From assembly GCF_008710095.1 (NCBI RefSeq), contig NZ_VYKJ01000023.1:1-30057 (forward strand): a stretch of 30,057 bases of DNA, written 5' to 3'. A program made the position numbers and the translations under genes. Numbering within the stretch: position 1 is the first letter of the stretch; each line of letters opens with the position of its first letter. The notes under the pieces were generated by a model. That model saw nothing but the letters and a program-made list of their open reading frames with translations. It did not search any database and was not told where the DNA came from. Below are positions 14,462-25,573 of the stretch, one piece after another. The DNA comes from Affinibrenneria salicis (GTDB taxonomy: Bacteria > Pseudomonadota > Gammaproteobacteria > Enterobacterales > Enterobacteriaceae).

Positions 14462-14514
14462 CAGATGCAGAAAATGACTTTTTTTGACATACAGATTGTG
14501 TGATATTGCATCTG
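14462..14514 (+). promoter_or_regulatory. Candidate yjiR promoter flanked by an 8-bp inverted repeat
   Basis: CAGATGCA (14462-14469) and TGCATCTG (14507-14514) are exact inverted copies 37 bases apart. Between them lies a consensus -35 hexamer TTGACA (14484-14489). The best-spaced -10 (17 bases, TGCATC at 14507) is poor and overlaps the second repeat. MocR-type regulators usually control a divergent neighbour and themselves, so these repeats are good operator candidates, but this is inference. Confidence 0.4.
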
Positions 14515-14578
14515 AATGGTGATTTTTATCGCTATCTGTACTGCTTTCTGTCGCACTTTCGCCCGGAGACGAAGACTT

Positions 14579-16000
14579 ATGACTCGCTACCAATATCTCG
14601 CCTCGCTGCTGGAACGGCGCATCGAGCAGGGGTTATACCAGAGCGGCGAGCGACTGCCGTCGGTCAGGGCGCTGAGTTCAGAGCATGGCGTGAGCATTAG
14701 CACCGTACAGCAGGCTTACCATCTGCTGGAGACGCGGCAGCTGATCATGCCGCAGCCGCGATCGGGTTATTTCGTCGCGCCGCGCAAAGCGACGCCGCCG
14801 GTACCGGCGTTGACCCGACCCGCGCAGCGCCCGGTGGAGATCACGCAGTGGGCGTCGGTGCTGGAATTGTTCGATACGCCGGTGGATAGCGCTATCCTGA
14901 ATTTTGGCGACGGCACGCCGGACGTTAATTCCCCTTCGATTAAACCGCTGTGGAAAGCGATGAGCCGCCTGTGCCAGCATCAGGATATGCGGGTGATGAA
15001 TTATGACAGCATCTATGGCGTGCCGGCGTTGCGCGAGCAGGTCGCCCGTCTGACGGTCGATAGCGGTTGCCAGCTTACGACGGACGACATCGTGATCACT
15101 ACCGGCTGTCAGGCGGCGCTGTTTATCTCGGTGCGCGCCGTCTGCCAGCCCGGCGATATTATCGCGGTGGAGTCTCCCGCCTTTCCCGGCACCATGCAGA
15201 TTCTGCGCGGGTTGGATGTCCGGGCGATCGAGATCCCGACCGATGCCGTGACCGGCATCAGTCTTGAAGCGCTGGAGCTGGCGCTGGATCAGTGGCCGAT
15301 TAAGGCGGTGATGCTGGTGCCGAATTGCAATAATCCGCTGGGTTTCACCATGCCCGACGCGCGCAAAAAGGCGCTGGTCACGCTGGCGCAGCGCTTCGAT
15401 CTGGCGATTATTGAAGATGACGCCTACGGCGAACTGGCCTATGAGTATCCGCGTCCGCGCACCATTAAATCTTTCGATGAAGATGGTCGGGTGCTGCTCT
15501 GTTGCTCCTTCTCCAAAAATCTGGCGCCGGGTCTGCGTATCGGCTGGATCGCGCCGGGTCGCTATCTGGAGCGGGTGATTCATATCAAATATATCAGCAC
15601 CGGCTATTCGATGGCCCATCCCCAGCTGGCGGTGGCCGAATTTATTGCTCAGGGCCATTATCAGCCGCACCTGCGCCGTATGCGGGCGCAGTACAAATGC
15701 AATCTCGACGTGTTTACCTGTTGGGTGCGTCACTATTTCCCCAGCGGCATCTGCGTCAGTCGCCCGCAGGGCGGCTTCCTGATGTGGATCGAACTGCCGG
15801 AATCGTTCGATACGCTGAGCCTTAATCGGGAAGTGCGCAAGGTCGGCATCAGCATCGCCGCCGGTTCGCTGTTTTCCGCTTCAGGGAAATACCGTAACTG
15901 TCTGCGGCTGAACTATGCGCTGCCGTTTAACGATGAGACGGGCAACGGATTGCGCATCCTGGGCGAAACGGTGAGCCGAATGATGACGCCGCCGCTATAG
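14579..16000 (+). CDS. yjiR: MocR-family (GntR-HTH/aminotransferase) regulator, YjiR-like
   Basis: 473 aa from ATG 14579, chosen over an upstream in-frame ATG at 14516 because GGAG lies 10 bases before it and the product then begins MTRYQYLASLLERRIEQGLY like its relatives. Residues 1-75 are a winged-helix GntR domain (GERLPSVRALSSEHGVSIST, then VQQAYHLLE). The rest is a fold-type I aminotransferase-like domain with NCNNPLGFTMPDARKKAL, IIEDDAYGELAYEYPRP and the pyridoxal-phosphate lysine K313 in CSFSKNLAPGLRIGW. Such proteins are PLP-sensing transcription regulators. Wording and length are close to E. coli YjiR (about 470 aa). The effector and target are unknown; the divergent yjiS gene is the obvious candidate target. 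Confidence 0.85.
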   Translation: MTRYQYLASLLERRIEQGLYQSGERLPSVRALSSEHGVSISTVQQAYHLLETRQLIMPQPRSGYFVAPRKATPPVPALTRPAQRPVEITQWASVLELFDTPVDSAILNFGDGTPDVNSPSIKPLWKAMSRLCQHQDMRVMNYDSIYGVPALREQVARLTVDSGCQLTTDDIVITTGCQAALFISVRAVCQPGDIIAVESPAFPGTMQILRGLDVRAIEIPTDAVTGISLEALELALDQWPIKAVMLVPNCNNPLGFTMPDARKKALVTLAQRFDLAIIEDDAYGELAYEYPRPRTIKSFDEDGRVLLCCSFSKNLAPGLRIGWIAPGRYLERVIHIKYISTGYSMAHPQLAVAEFIAQGHYQPHLRRMRAQYKCNLDVFTCWVRHYFPSGICVSRPQGGFLMWIELPESFDTLSLNREVRKVGISIAAGSLFSASGKYRNCLRLNYALPFNDETGNGLRILGETVSRMMTPPL

Positions 16001-16208
16001 CGGCATGGCGGGCCGGAACCCGAGGGATAGTTCCGTACCGGCGGATGAAAAGCAGAACCTGGGTTTTGTATGACACAGGATCTGGCCAGCCACGTCCCTG
16101 TGACTGACCGGATTACAGTACCCCTGAGCGGCCGTGCTGGCGATCGACGGATTGGCGTAATGCGAGCGCCGCCGACCGGAATCCGATGGCTCAGGCAAGG
16201 TCTGCATT
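16001..16208. other. Intergenic region between convergent yjiR and thiH
   Basis: 208 bases between convergent genes. A weak inverted pair CGGAAC / GTTCCG (16014-16036) follows yjiR, but no convincing intrinsic terminator with a T tract is seen for either gene. Open frames here are not protein-like. Confidence 0.4.
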
Positions 16209-17339
16209 TTATTGCGCGCCTCTTCCCAGATAACCGTCCCAGTCCTTCCAGACCGGCTGCAGGCCCGCCTGCACGATCGCCTGCGCCACCTCTTCCGGCC
16301 GCCGCGCGTCGTGCGGCGAAAACTGCTCCAGCTCCGGGTGATTATCGGCATAGCCGCCCGGCTGGGTTTTCGAGAATGCGCTGACGTTGTTAATGGCGAT
16401 GGGAACGGCGTGATCGCGGAAGTAGGGCGATTCGCGGGTAGACAGAGAGAGTTCGATATCCGGCGCCAGCAGACGAAAAGCGCAGATAACCTGCATCAAC
16501 TGAGCTTCATCCATCAGCGAGGCCGGCTCAATACCGCCGGCGCAGGGGCGCAGTCGGGGGAAGGAAATGGAATAGCGGCTCTGCCAGTAGGTCTGTTGCA
16601 GGTAGAGCAGATGTTCCGCCACCATATAGCAGTCGGTGCGCCAGCTGTCCGACAGGCCGATCAGCGCGCCGAGGCCGATCTTATCGATCCCCGCGCGGCC
16701 CAGACGATCCGGGGTGTCCAGCCGCCAGCTGAAGTCCTGTTTATGGCCGCGCAGATGGTGCTGCTGGTAGACGGCCGGGTGATAGGTTTCCTGATATACC
16801 ATCACGCCATCCAGCCCCAGCGTTTTCAACTCGGCGTACTCCTGCCGGGCCAGCGGTTGCACTTCGATCATCAGAGAGCTAAACAGCGGACGGATCAGCG
16901 GGAACACGCGACGGAAGTAGTCCATACCAACCTTGCGCTGATGTTCGCCGGTCACCAGCAACAGATGATCGAAGCCCAGCGCTTTGATCGCGGCGCATTC
17001 CCGCAGGATCTCCTCGTCGTCCAGCGTCTTGCGTTTAATGTGGTTGCTCATGGAGAAACCGCAGTAGGTGCAGTCGTTTGAACACAGGTTGGACAAATAC
17101 AGCGGTACGTAAAAGCTCACCGTATTGCCGAAGCGCTGACGGGTGAGTTGCTGCGCCCGTTGCGCCAGCGGTTCGAGATACGCGGCGGCGGCGGGCGAGA
17201 TCAGCGCCATAAAGTCTTCCCGATCCGGTCGATCGGCGCTTAGCGCGCGTTCAACATCGCGCGCGCTTTTGCTGTTGATCCGCAGGGTCAGATGATCCCA
17301 GTCGAGCTGACGGTGGATAGTCTGAAAGTTACTTTCCAT
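16209..17339 (-). CDS. thiH: 2-iminoacetate synthase ThiH (radical SAM tyrosine lyase)
   Basis: 376 aa (E. coli 377). It cleaves tyrosine with S-adenosylmethionine to give dehydroglycine and p-cresol, supplying the C2-N3 unit of the thiazole ring. The [4Fe-4S] radical SAM motif CSNDCTYC is at C86, C90 and C93. Downstream GFDHLLLVTGEHQRKVG and the PRLRPCAGG region are typical of the family. It is the last gene of thiCEFSGH and its ATG overlaps the thiG stop (TGATG). Radical SAM ThiH, rather than ThiO, indicates the enterobacterial anaerobe-compatible route. Confidence 0.97.
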   Translation of the reverse strand: MESNFQTIHRQLDWDHLTLRINSKSARDVERALSADRPDREDFMALISPAAAAYLEPLAQRAQQLTRQRFGNTVSFYVPLYLSNLCSNDCTYCGFSMSNHIKRKTLDDEEILRECAAIKALGFDHLLLVTGEHQRKVGMDYFRRVFPLIRPLFSSLMIEVQPLARQEYAELKTLGLDGVMVYQETYHPAVYQQHHLRGHKQDFSWRLDTPDRLGRAGIDKIGLGALIGLSDSWRTDCYMVAEHLLYLQQTYWQSRYSISFPRLRPCAGGIEPASLMDEAQLMQVICAFRLLAPDIELSLSTRESPYFRDHAVPIAINNVSAFSKTQPGGYADNHPELEQFSPHDARRPEEVAQAIVQAGLQPVWKDWDGYLGRGAQ

Positions 17340-18124
17340 CAGATAGCCCCTTCCGTATCCTGCCGGTGCAGAAAACCGGTCAGCGGGCTGGTGGCGCTGG
17401 CGGCGAACTGTTTATTGCCCGGCCCGGCCTGGCGCGCCAGCTCTCCCGCTTCGACGGCGATGCGAAAAGCCTGCGCCATTTTTACCGGGTCGCGCGCCAC
17501 GGCGATGGCGGTATTGACCAGCACCGCGTCGGCCCCCATCTCCAGCGCTTCCACCGCGTGGCTGGGGACGCCGATGCCGGCGTCGACCACCACCGGAACG
17601 CGCGACTGCTCAATAATGATGCGCAGAAATTCACGGGTTTTCAGTCCCTGATTCGAGCCGATTGGCGCGCCCAGCGGCATAACGGCGGCGCAGCCGGACT
17701 CTTCCAGCCGTTTGCACAATACCGGATCCGCATGGCAATAGGGCAGGACGATAAAACCGTCTTTCACCAGTTGCTCCGCCGCCTTCAGCGTTTCTATCGG
17801 GTCTGGCAGCAGATATTTGACGTCCGGGTGAATTTCCAGCTTTATCCAGTGAGTGCCCAGCGCTTCGCGCGCCAGACGGGCGGCGAATATCGCTTCTTCC
17901 GCCGTTTTCGCGCCGGAGGTATTGGGCAACAGCTTCACGCCCAGTTGCCGAAGCGGGGCGAGAATCGCGTCGTTGCCGCCTTTCAGATCGACCCGTTTCA
18001 TGGCCATGGTCACCAGTTGCGACCCTGATGCCTGTAGCGCCTGCGCCATTAGCTGCGGCGTGGCGAATTTTCCGGTTCCCGTCAGCAGACGAGAAGTAAA
18101 TGTGGTATCGGCAATTTGCAGCAT
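17339..18124 (-). CDS. thiG: Thiazole synthase ThiG
   Basis: 261 aa from ATG 18124 (E. coli about 256). An open frame continues 49 codons further up, but that part runs in another frame through thiS and is not ThiG. The TIM-barrel enzyme joins 1-deoxy-xylulose-5-phosphate, dehydroglycine and ThiS-thiocarboxylate sulfur into thiazole phosphate. The Schiff-base lysine is K95 in [10 protein letters not shown]. The glycine-rich phosphate site ends in [20 protein letters not shown], followed by [22 protein letters not shown] ends 5 bases before the start. It works as a complex with ThiH. Confidence 0.97.
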   Translation of the reverse strand: MLQIADTTFTSRLLTGTGKFATPQLMAQALQASGSQLVTMAMKRVDLKGGNDAILAPLRQLGVKLLPNTSGAKTAEEAIFAARLAREALGTHWIKLEIHPDVKYLLPDPIETLKAAEQLVKDGFIVLPYCHADPVLCKRLEESGCAAVMPLGAPIGSNQGLKTREFLRIIIEQSRVPVVVDAGIGVPSHAVEALEMGADAVLVNTAIAVARDPVKMAQAFRIAVEAGELARQAGPGNKQFAASATSPLTGFLHRQDTEGAI

Positions 18125-18125
18125 G

Positions 18126-18326
18126 TCATCCTCCGGCGATTGCCTGAAAAAGCAAAATGTCGTCCCCATCCCGCACCAGCTGGCGATCCCAGTCGGCGCG
18201 GGGGACGATGATCTGATTGATGGCCAGCGCAAGGCCCGGCTGCCGGCGATCGAGCTGGCGCAGGAGCGCATTAACGCTGATCGGGCTGGCTAGCTCCAGC
18301 GGCGTATCGTTGAGCGTGACCTTCAC
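18126..18326 (-). CDS. thiS: Sulfur carrier protein ThiS
   Basis: 66 aa, the E. coli length, ubiquitin-like fold. The required C-terminal Gly-Gly (FQAIAGG) is present; ThiF adenylates it and it is then turned into a thiocarboxylate. The start is GTG at 18326, preceded by GGGAGG with good spacing, and overlaps the thiF stop as GTGA. The two final Gly codons GGA GGA also form the ribosome binding site of thiG, whose ATG lies one base after the thiS stop. Confidence 0.96.
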   Translation of the reverse strand: MKVTLNDTPLELASPISVNALLRQLDRRQPGLALAINQIIVPRADWDRQLVRDGDDILLFQAIAGG

Positions 18327-19072
18327 TCGAGCCTCCCGCAGACCGGGCAGGCGGACGAGGGCGTCAGCTGCAGGGTGTGCCAGCTGTGCTGTCTACCATC
18401 GAATAGGCGTAGCTTGCCGTTCAGCGACGAGGGCAAGCCGGCCAGCAGTTTGATCGCTTCAAGCGCCTGGAGCGTGCCGATAACGCCGACCACCGGCCCC
18501 AATACGCCGGCGGTGCGGCAGTTGCGCTGCGGCTCGCCATCGTCCGGGTACAGGCAGGCGTAGCAGCCGTGCTCGTAAGGCGCGGTCAGCACCAGCAACT
18601 GGCCGCTGAAGCCGACGGCGCTGCCGCTAATCAGCGGTTTGCCGGCGCGGATGCAGGCGGCGTTGACCTCGTGGCGCGTGGTCATGTTGTCGCTGCAGTC
18701 AAGCACCACGTCGGCGCGGTTTACCGCCTCCCTCAGCGTTTCGCCGCTCAGCCGCTGCGTCAGCGCACTGTATTCGCCCAGCGGGTTGAGCGCCTGCAAT
18801 TGGCGCTGGGCCAGTTGCGCCTTCGGATGGTCGACATCCGGCGTGCGGTACAGAATCTGGCGCTGCAGATTGGTCAAATGCAGCGCGTCGTCATCCGCCA
18901 GCAGCAGGTGACCGACGCCGGCCGCCGCCAGGTACAGCGACGCCGGCGAACCCAGACCGCCCAGCCCGACCAGCAGCGCGCAGGACGCGCGCAGTTTTTC
19001 CTGACCTTCGGGGCCGATATCCTCCAGCAACAGCTGGCGGCTGTAGCGCAGAAATTCCTGATCGCTTAGCAC
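18323..19072 (-). CDS. thiF: ThiS adenylyltransferase ThiF
   Basis: 249 aa (E. coli 251), E1/MoeB/ThiF family. The nucleotide-binding loop is VGLGGLGSP (about 35-43), with D-N-L-Q-R-type residues in LHLTNLQRQ. The zinc site is made by CYAC (about 170-173) and CPVC (about 242-245). The cysteine that forms the ThiF-ThiS acyl disulfide in E. coli (C184) corresponds to C185 here in NCRTAG. It starts with GTG 19072; GGAGG in the last thiE codons is 6 bases away. An ATG two bases upstream is out of frame and meets a stop after two codons. Confidence 0.96.
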   Translation of the reverse strand: MLSDQEFLRYSRQLLLEDIGPEGQEKLRASCALLVGLGGLGSPASLYLAAAGVGHLLLADDDALHLTNLQRQILYRTPDVDHPKAQLAQRQLQALNPLGEYSALTQRLSGETLREAVNRADVVLDCSDNMTTRHEVNAACIRAGKPLISGSAVGFSGQLLVLTAPYEHGCYACLYPDDGEPQRNCRTAGVLGPVVGVIGTLQALEAIKLLAGLPSSLNGKLRLFDGRQHSWHTLQLTPSSACPVCGRLE

Positions 19073-19073
19073 A

Positions 19074-21765
<2,692 letters not shown>

Positions 21766-21870
21766 TCTTGTTCCCTTCGCAGGTATTAGCCTGATCAGGT
21801 TCCGCGGATCCCGAATTAACGGTCTCAGCCCGAGCACGTGGATTCACACGCACAAGGCACTCCGACAAGA
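21766..21870 (-). ncRNA. TPP riboswitch (THI element) aptamer
   Basis: Read on the minus strand, the conserved blocks appear in order: a P1 arm TCTTGT, GGAGTGCCTTGTGC, GGGCTGAGACCG, GGGATCC, GAACCTGATCAGGCTAATACC, TGCGAAGGGAAC, and the closing arm ACAAGA. CTGAGA and the ACCTGATC...GCGAAGGGAA core are the thiamine-pyrophosphate binding parts. Binding of TPP is expected to reduce thiCEFSGH expression. Confidence 0.96.
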
Positions 21871-21881
21871 TAGCCTCAATA

Positions 21882-21909
21882 AGTATAGGTGTGCTGATTA
21901 AAACTACAA
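21882..21909 (-). promoter_or_regulatory. Promoter of thiCEFSGH
   Basis: On the minus strand: -35 TTGTAG (21909-21904), 16-base spacer, -10 TATACT (21887-21882). The start would fall about 21875, just ahead of the riboswitch. Confidence 0.7.
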
Positions 21910-21913
21910 CTGA

Positions 21914-21978
21914 TTAATCGCGCAGGCGCGTTGACGGGCGGGGGCGAGCCGGTGGACTTGTAGGCTCCGCCCGATTAA
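21914..21978. repeat. Long imperfect palindrome between thiC and nudC
   Basis: TTAATCG (21914-21920) and CGATTAA (21972-21978) enclose GAGCC (21946-21950) / GGCTC (21963-21967), with GGGCG and CGCCC parts near the inner arms. No T tract follows. It may be a REP-type or terminator-like element. No nudC promoter could be assigned. Confidence 0.4.
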
Positions 21979-22116
21979 CGCATTATTGCCACTTGCGCAT
22001 TCAGACCCGCGATGCGGCCCGGCGATGCCGGCCGGAACGGAAAACCCGGGTTATCAGTATCCTGTCATCACCCAGGTGGTAAAAGACGGATCCAGTCGAG
22101 AGAGATAGCAGAAAAA

Positions 22117-22914
22117 ATGCAACAGCAGACGTTAAATGGTGATGAATATGGCTGGTGGATCGTCAGCCACGATAATCTGATCTGGCTGCCCGGCGCGGAA
22201 CTGCCGCAGGGAACCGCCGCGCAGTGGTCCCTGCAGGGCAAAAGCGCGCTGCAAATCGGTGAATGGGACGGGCTGCCGGTGTGGTTGATTCAGTGTGCGA
22301 TGGAATCGGATATGGGCTCGGTCCGTCAACTGATCGACTGCGATAAAGAGCTGTTTCAACTGGCCGGCCGCGGCGTACAGCTGGCGGAATTCTACCGTTC
22401 GCACCGTTTTTGCGGCTATTGCGGCCATGAAATGACGCCGGGTCGGGCGGAGTGGGTGTGTCTGTGCCCCGGCTGCCGGCAACGATATTATCCGCAGATT
22501 GCGCCCTGTATTATCGTCGCCATCCGGCGGCGCGATGAAATTCTGCTGGCTCAGCACCAGCGCCACCGCGGCAATATGTATACCGTGCTGGCCGGTTTCG
22601 TCGAAGTCGGCGAAACGCTGGAGCAAACGGTCGCGCGCGAAGTGATGGAAGAAAGCCAGGTGCGCGTTAAGAATCTGCGCTATATCAGTTCTCAGCCGTG
22701 GCCGTTTCCGCATTCGCTCATGATGGCTTTTACCGCCGAATATAGCGGCGGGGAATTAAAGCCCGATCCGAAAGAGCTGCGCGACGCCGGCTGGTTTCGC
22801 TACGATCGGTTGCCGTTGCTGCCGCCTGCCGGCACCGTGGCGCGCCGGCTGATTGAAGATACCATTGTGCACTGCCGTCAGTGGCGAGAGGAAAACGGCG
22901 AGTCCGTCGATTGA
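22117..22914 (+). CDS. nudC: NADH pyrophosphatase / NAD-capped RNA hydrolase NudC
   Basis: 265 aa from ATG 22117 (E. coli 257); the open frame 105 bases further up is not conserved and is not used. NudC cleaves NADH and removes the NAD cap from RNAs. The zinc ribbon cysteines are C99, C102, C117 and C120 (CGYC and CPGC). The Nudix box runs from G160 to V182 ([20 protein letters not shown]), with the metal-binding REVMEE intact, followed by the SQPWPFPHS motif that defines NADH specificity. Unusually the Nudix glycine after EES is Gln (Q181). It is 15 bases from hemE and probably co-transcribed. Confidence 0.96.
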   Translation: MQQQTLNGDEYGWWIVSHDNLIWLPGAELPQGTAAQWSLQGKSALQIGEWDGLPVWLIQCAMESDMGSVRQLIDCDKELFQLAGRGVQLAEFYRSHRFCGYCGHEMTPGRAEWVCLCPGCRQRYYPQIAPCIIVAIRRRDEILLAQHQRHRGNMYTVLAGFVEVGETLEQTVAREVMEESQVRVKNLRYISSQPWPFPHSLMMAFTAEYSGGELKPDPKELRDAGWFRYDRLPLLPPAGTVARRLIEDTIVHCRQWREENGESVD

Positions 22915-22929
22915 TGAAAGGAAAGCAAC

Positions 22930-24009
22930 ATGAGTGAGCTGAAGAACGATCGCTACTTACGCGCGCTGCTGCGTCAGCCGGTCGACGCGACGCCGGTGTG
23001 GATGATGCGTCAGGCCGGTCGCTATCTGCCGGAGTACAAGGCGGTGCGTGCTCAGGCCGGCGATTTTATGTCGCTGTGCAAAAATGCCGAGCTGGCCTGT
23101 GAGGTCACGCTGCAGCCGCTGCGCCGCTATGCGCTGGATGCGGCGATCCTGTTCTCCGACATTCTGACCATACCGGATGCGATGGGGCTGGGGCTGTATT
23201 TTGAGGCCGGCGAGGGGCCGCGGTTTCAGCGTCCGCTGACCAGCCGGCGCGAGGTGGAGCAACTGCCGGTGCCCGACCCGGAACGGGAGTTGGGCTATGT
23301 GATGAACGCCGTCCGGTTAATCCGGCGTAATCTTGCCGGCCAGGTGCCGTTGATCGGTTTTTCCGGCAGTCCGTGGACGCTGGCGACCTATATGGTGGAA
23401 GGCGGCAGCAGTAAGGCGTTCACCAAAATAAAGAAAATGCTGTATGCCGAGCCGGATACGCTGCACCTGTTGCTGGATAAGCTAGCCGATAGCGTTATTC
23501 TGTATCTGAACGCGCAGATTCAGGCCGGCGCGCAGTCCATCATGGTGTTCGATACCTGGGGCGGCGCGCTGACCGGCCGCGACTATCGGACCTTTTCGCT
23601 GAACTACATGCATAAGATCGTCGATGGTCTGATCCGCGAAAATGACGGTCGTCGGGTGCCGGTTACGCTGTTTACCAAAGGCGGCGGCCAGTGGCTGGAG
23701 GCGATGGCGGAGACCGGGTGCGATGCGCTGGGGCTGGACTGGACCACGGATATTGGTCAGGCGCGCGCGCGCGTCGGGCACCGGGTCGCTCTGCAGGGCA
23801 ATATGGATCCTTCAGTGTTGTATGCCGCGCCCGAACAGATTCGTCATGAGGTCGATACGATTCTGAACGCTTTCGGCGCGCACAACGGGCACGTGTTCAA
23901 TCTTGGTCACGGTATTCACCAGGACGTGCCGCCTGAACACGCCGGCGCGTTTGTCGATGCGGTTCACACGCTGTCGCGTCGCTGGCATCAGGCCGACGGA
24001 GATGATTGA
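22930..24009 (+). CDS. hemE: Uroporphyrinogen decarboxylase
   Basis: 359 aa (E. coli 354), cytosolic TIM-barrel enzyme that turns uroporphyrinogen III into coproporphyrinogen III in heme synthesis. Both signatures are visible: [15 protein letters not shown] (about 21-35) and [19 protein letters not shown]. The substrate-binding aspartate lies in [31 protein letters not shown] is near the C-terminus. AAGGAAAGCAAC precedes ATG. Its last codons overlap nfi by 8 bases. Confidence 0.98.
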   Translation: MSELKNDRYLRALLRQPVDATPVWMMRQAGRYLPEYKAVRAQAGDFMSLCKNAELACEVTLQPLRRYALDAAILFSDILTIPDAMGLGLYFEAGEGPRFQRPLTSRREVEQLPVPDPERELGYVMNAVRLIRRNLAGQVPLIGFSGSPWTLATYMVEGGSSKAFTKIKKMLYAEPDTLHLLLDKLADSVILYLNAQIQAGAQSIMVFDTWGGALTGRDYRTFSLNYMHKIVDGLIRENDGRRVPVTLFTKGGGQWLEAMAETGCDALGLDWTTDIGQARARVGHRVALQGNMDPSVLYAAPEQIRHEVDTILNAFGAHNGHVFNLGHGIHQDVPPEHAGAFVDAVHTLSRRWHQADGDD

Positions 24010-24700
24010 TACGGCGGCTCTGCGGACTGAGCAACTGGCCAGCGCATCACGCGTTGTGCGCGAGGACGCGATGCCTTTCGACCAGCCAACGTTGATCGCC
24101 GGCGCCGATGTCGGTTTTGAACAAGGCGGCGCGATCACCCGCGCGGCGTTGGTGCTGCTGCGCTATCCGTCGCTGTCGCTGGTGGAATACCGGATCGCGC
24201 GCATCGCCACCACTATGCCCTATATTCCCGGTTTTCTCTCGTTTCGTGAATATCCGGCGCTGCTGGCGGCGTGGCAACAACTGCGTCAGAAACCGGATTT
24301 GCTGTTCGTCGACGGGCATGGTCTCTCGCATCCGCGCCGGCTGGGCGTGGCCAGTCATTTCGGTCTGCTGGTGGATGTGCCGACTATCGGCGTCGCTAAG
24401 CGCCGCCTGTGCGGCCATGCCGAACCGCTGGAGGACGCGGTGGGCAGCCGGCGACCGTTGCTGGATAAGGGCGAACAGATTGGTTGGGTGTGGCGCAGCA
24501 AGGCGCGTTGTAATCCGCTGTTCGTTTCGACCGGTCATCGGGTGGGGCTGGACAGCGCGTTGCTGTGGGTGAGCCGCTGTATGAAGGGCTATCGCCTGCC
24601 GGAGCCGACGCGTTGGGCGGATGCGGTGGCCTCGCGGCGACCGGCGTTCCAGCGCTGGCTGGCGCAACATCCGGCGCAAGATGAGGGCGGCGCAGGTTAA
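24002..24700 (+). CDS. nfi: Endonuclease V (deoxyinosine 3' endonuclease)
   Basis: 232 aa from ATG 24002 (E. coli about 223). It nicks DNA one base 3' of deaminated bases such as hypoxanthine. Family motifs are [20 protein letters not shown] (catalytic Asp), [48 protein letters not shown] and the C-terminal [15 protein letters not shown]. The start overlaps hemE by 8 bases; GGAG touches the ATG, so translation is probably coupled to hemE and the exact start is less certain. The frame is open about 100 bases further upstream, but only the later part resembles the family. Confidence 0.95.
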   Translation: MIDTAALRTEQLASASRVVREDAMPFDQPTLIAGADVGFEQGGAITRAALVLLRYPSLSLVEYRIARIATTMPYIPGFLSFREYPALLAAWQQLRQKPDLLFVDGHGLSHPRRLGVASHFGLLVDVPTIGVAKRRLCGHAEPLEDAVGSRRPLLDKGEQIGWVWRSKARCNPLFVSTGHRVGLDSALLWVSRCMKGYRLPEPTRWADAVASRRPAFQRWLAQHPAQDEGGAG

Positions 24701-24744
24701 CGGCCCGCGCGGTGGAATTTAGGAATACAGGAATAGGGCGCGGA

Positions 24745-24750
24745 TATAAT
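24745..24750 (+). promoter_or_regulatory. Possible -10 element upstream of yjaG
   Basis: A perfect TATAAT lies 45 bases before yjaG, inside a GGGCGC (24736-24741) / GCGCCC (24763-24768) inverted pair. No good -35 is found at normal spacing, so this is tentative. Confidence 0.3.
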
Positions 24751-24794
24751 TTCAGGTACACTGCGCCCACAAACGAAAGAGTACACAATAAAAA

Positions 24795-25385
24795 ATGTTA
24801 CGTAACCCGATTCATTTGCGCCTCGAAAGGCTGGAAAGCTGGCAACATGTCACTTTCATGGCTAGTCTTTGTGAGCGTATGTATCCTAACTACCACGAGT
24901 TTTGCCGGCAGACCGGATTCGGCGAGCCGATGATTTACCGGCGTATTCTCGATCTGGTGTGGGAAACGCTGATAGTGAAAGACGCAAAGGTTAACTTTGA
25001 CAGCCAGCTGGAAAAGCTGGAGTCAGCCATCCCGGTTGCTGAGGATTATGACATTTACGGCGTTTATCCGGCTATCGACGCCTGTATCGCGCTGGGTGAG
25101 CTGGTGCATTCCCGTTTAAGCGGCGAAACGCTGGAACATGCGGTGGCGATCAGCGAAGCCTCGATACGTTCGGTCGCCATGCTGGAAATGACGCAGGCGG
25201 GCCGGGAGATGACCGATGAAGAACTCCAGAGTCTGCCTGCCATTGAGCAGGAATGGGACGCGCAATGGGAGATTTTTCGCCTGTTGGCCGCCTGTGAGGA
25301 ACGCGACCTTGAACTGATCAAAGGACTGCGTTCTGACCTGCGGGAAGATGCAGTAAGTAATATCGGGATAATTTTAAGCCAGTAA
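24795..25385 (+). CDS. yjaG: DUF416 family protein YjaG
   Basis: 196 aa, the E. coli length. A soluble, acidic, mostly helical protein of the DUF416 family, conserved next to hupA in enterobacteria. Recognisable pieces are LRLERLESWQHVTFMASLCE at the start, YRRILDLVWETL, KVNFDSQLEKLE, YGVYPAIDACIALGELVHSR and the near-C-terminal ELIKGLRSDLRED. No catalytic motif, signal peptide or membrane segment is evident; function is unknown. The ribosome binding site is weak. Confidence 0.93.
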   Translation: MLRNPIHLRLERLESWQHVTFMASLCERMYPNYHEFCRQTGFGEPMIYRRILDLVWETLIVKDAKVNFDSQLEKLESAIPVAEDYDIYGVYPAIDACIALGELVHSRLSGETLEHAVAISEASIRSVAMLEMTQAGREMTDEELQSLPAIEQEWDAQWEIFRLLAACEERDLELIKGLRSDLREDAVSNIGIILSQ

Positions 25386-25430
25386 GGCAAGAAAACATGG
25401 TTTTCCGCCTGAATTGACGGCCTTAAAGGC

Positions 25431-25460
25431 TTCACATTCGCACCCTGTCTGGTCTACATT
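25431..25460 (+). promoter_or_regulatory. Possible hupA promoter
   Basis: TTCACA (25431-25436), 18-base spacer, TACATT (25455-25460), about 110 bases before hupA. The 188-base gap contains no other gene. The ribosome binding site TAAGGA lies just before ATG 25574. Confidence 0.35.
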
Positions 25461-25573
25461 GGGGGGCGTAAAAAAAGTGGCTGTCGGTGCGTATATGCAG
25501 AGGAGAGTGCTGTTATGGCCTGTCCGTCGCACTCGATGCTTAGCAAGCGATAAACACACTGTAAGGATAACGT

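Noticed and set aside
16001..16384. Open frames on both strands after yjiR that might be a small gene
   Set aside because: Their translations are Arg/Pro-rich with no motif, and most overlaps thiH, which is certain.
18125..18271. N-terminal extension of thiG
   Set aside because: It is thiS sequence read in another frame; ATG 18124 matches ThiG proteins and has GGAGG.
22012..22116. N-terminal extension of nudC by 35 codons
   Set aside because: Not similar to NudC; ATG 22117 gives the correct N-terminal region ([14 protein letters not shown]).
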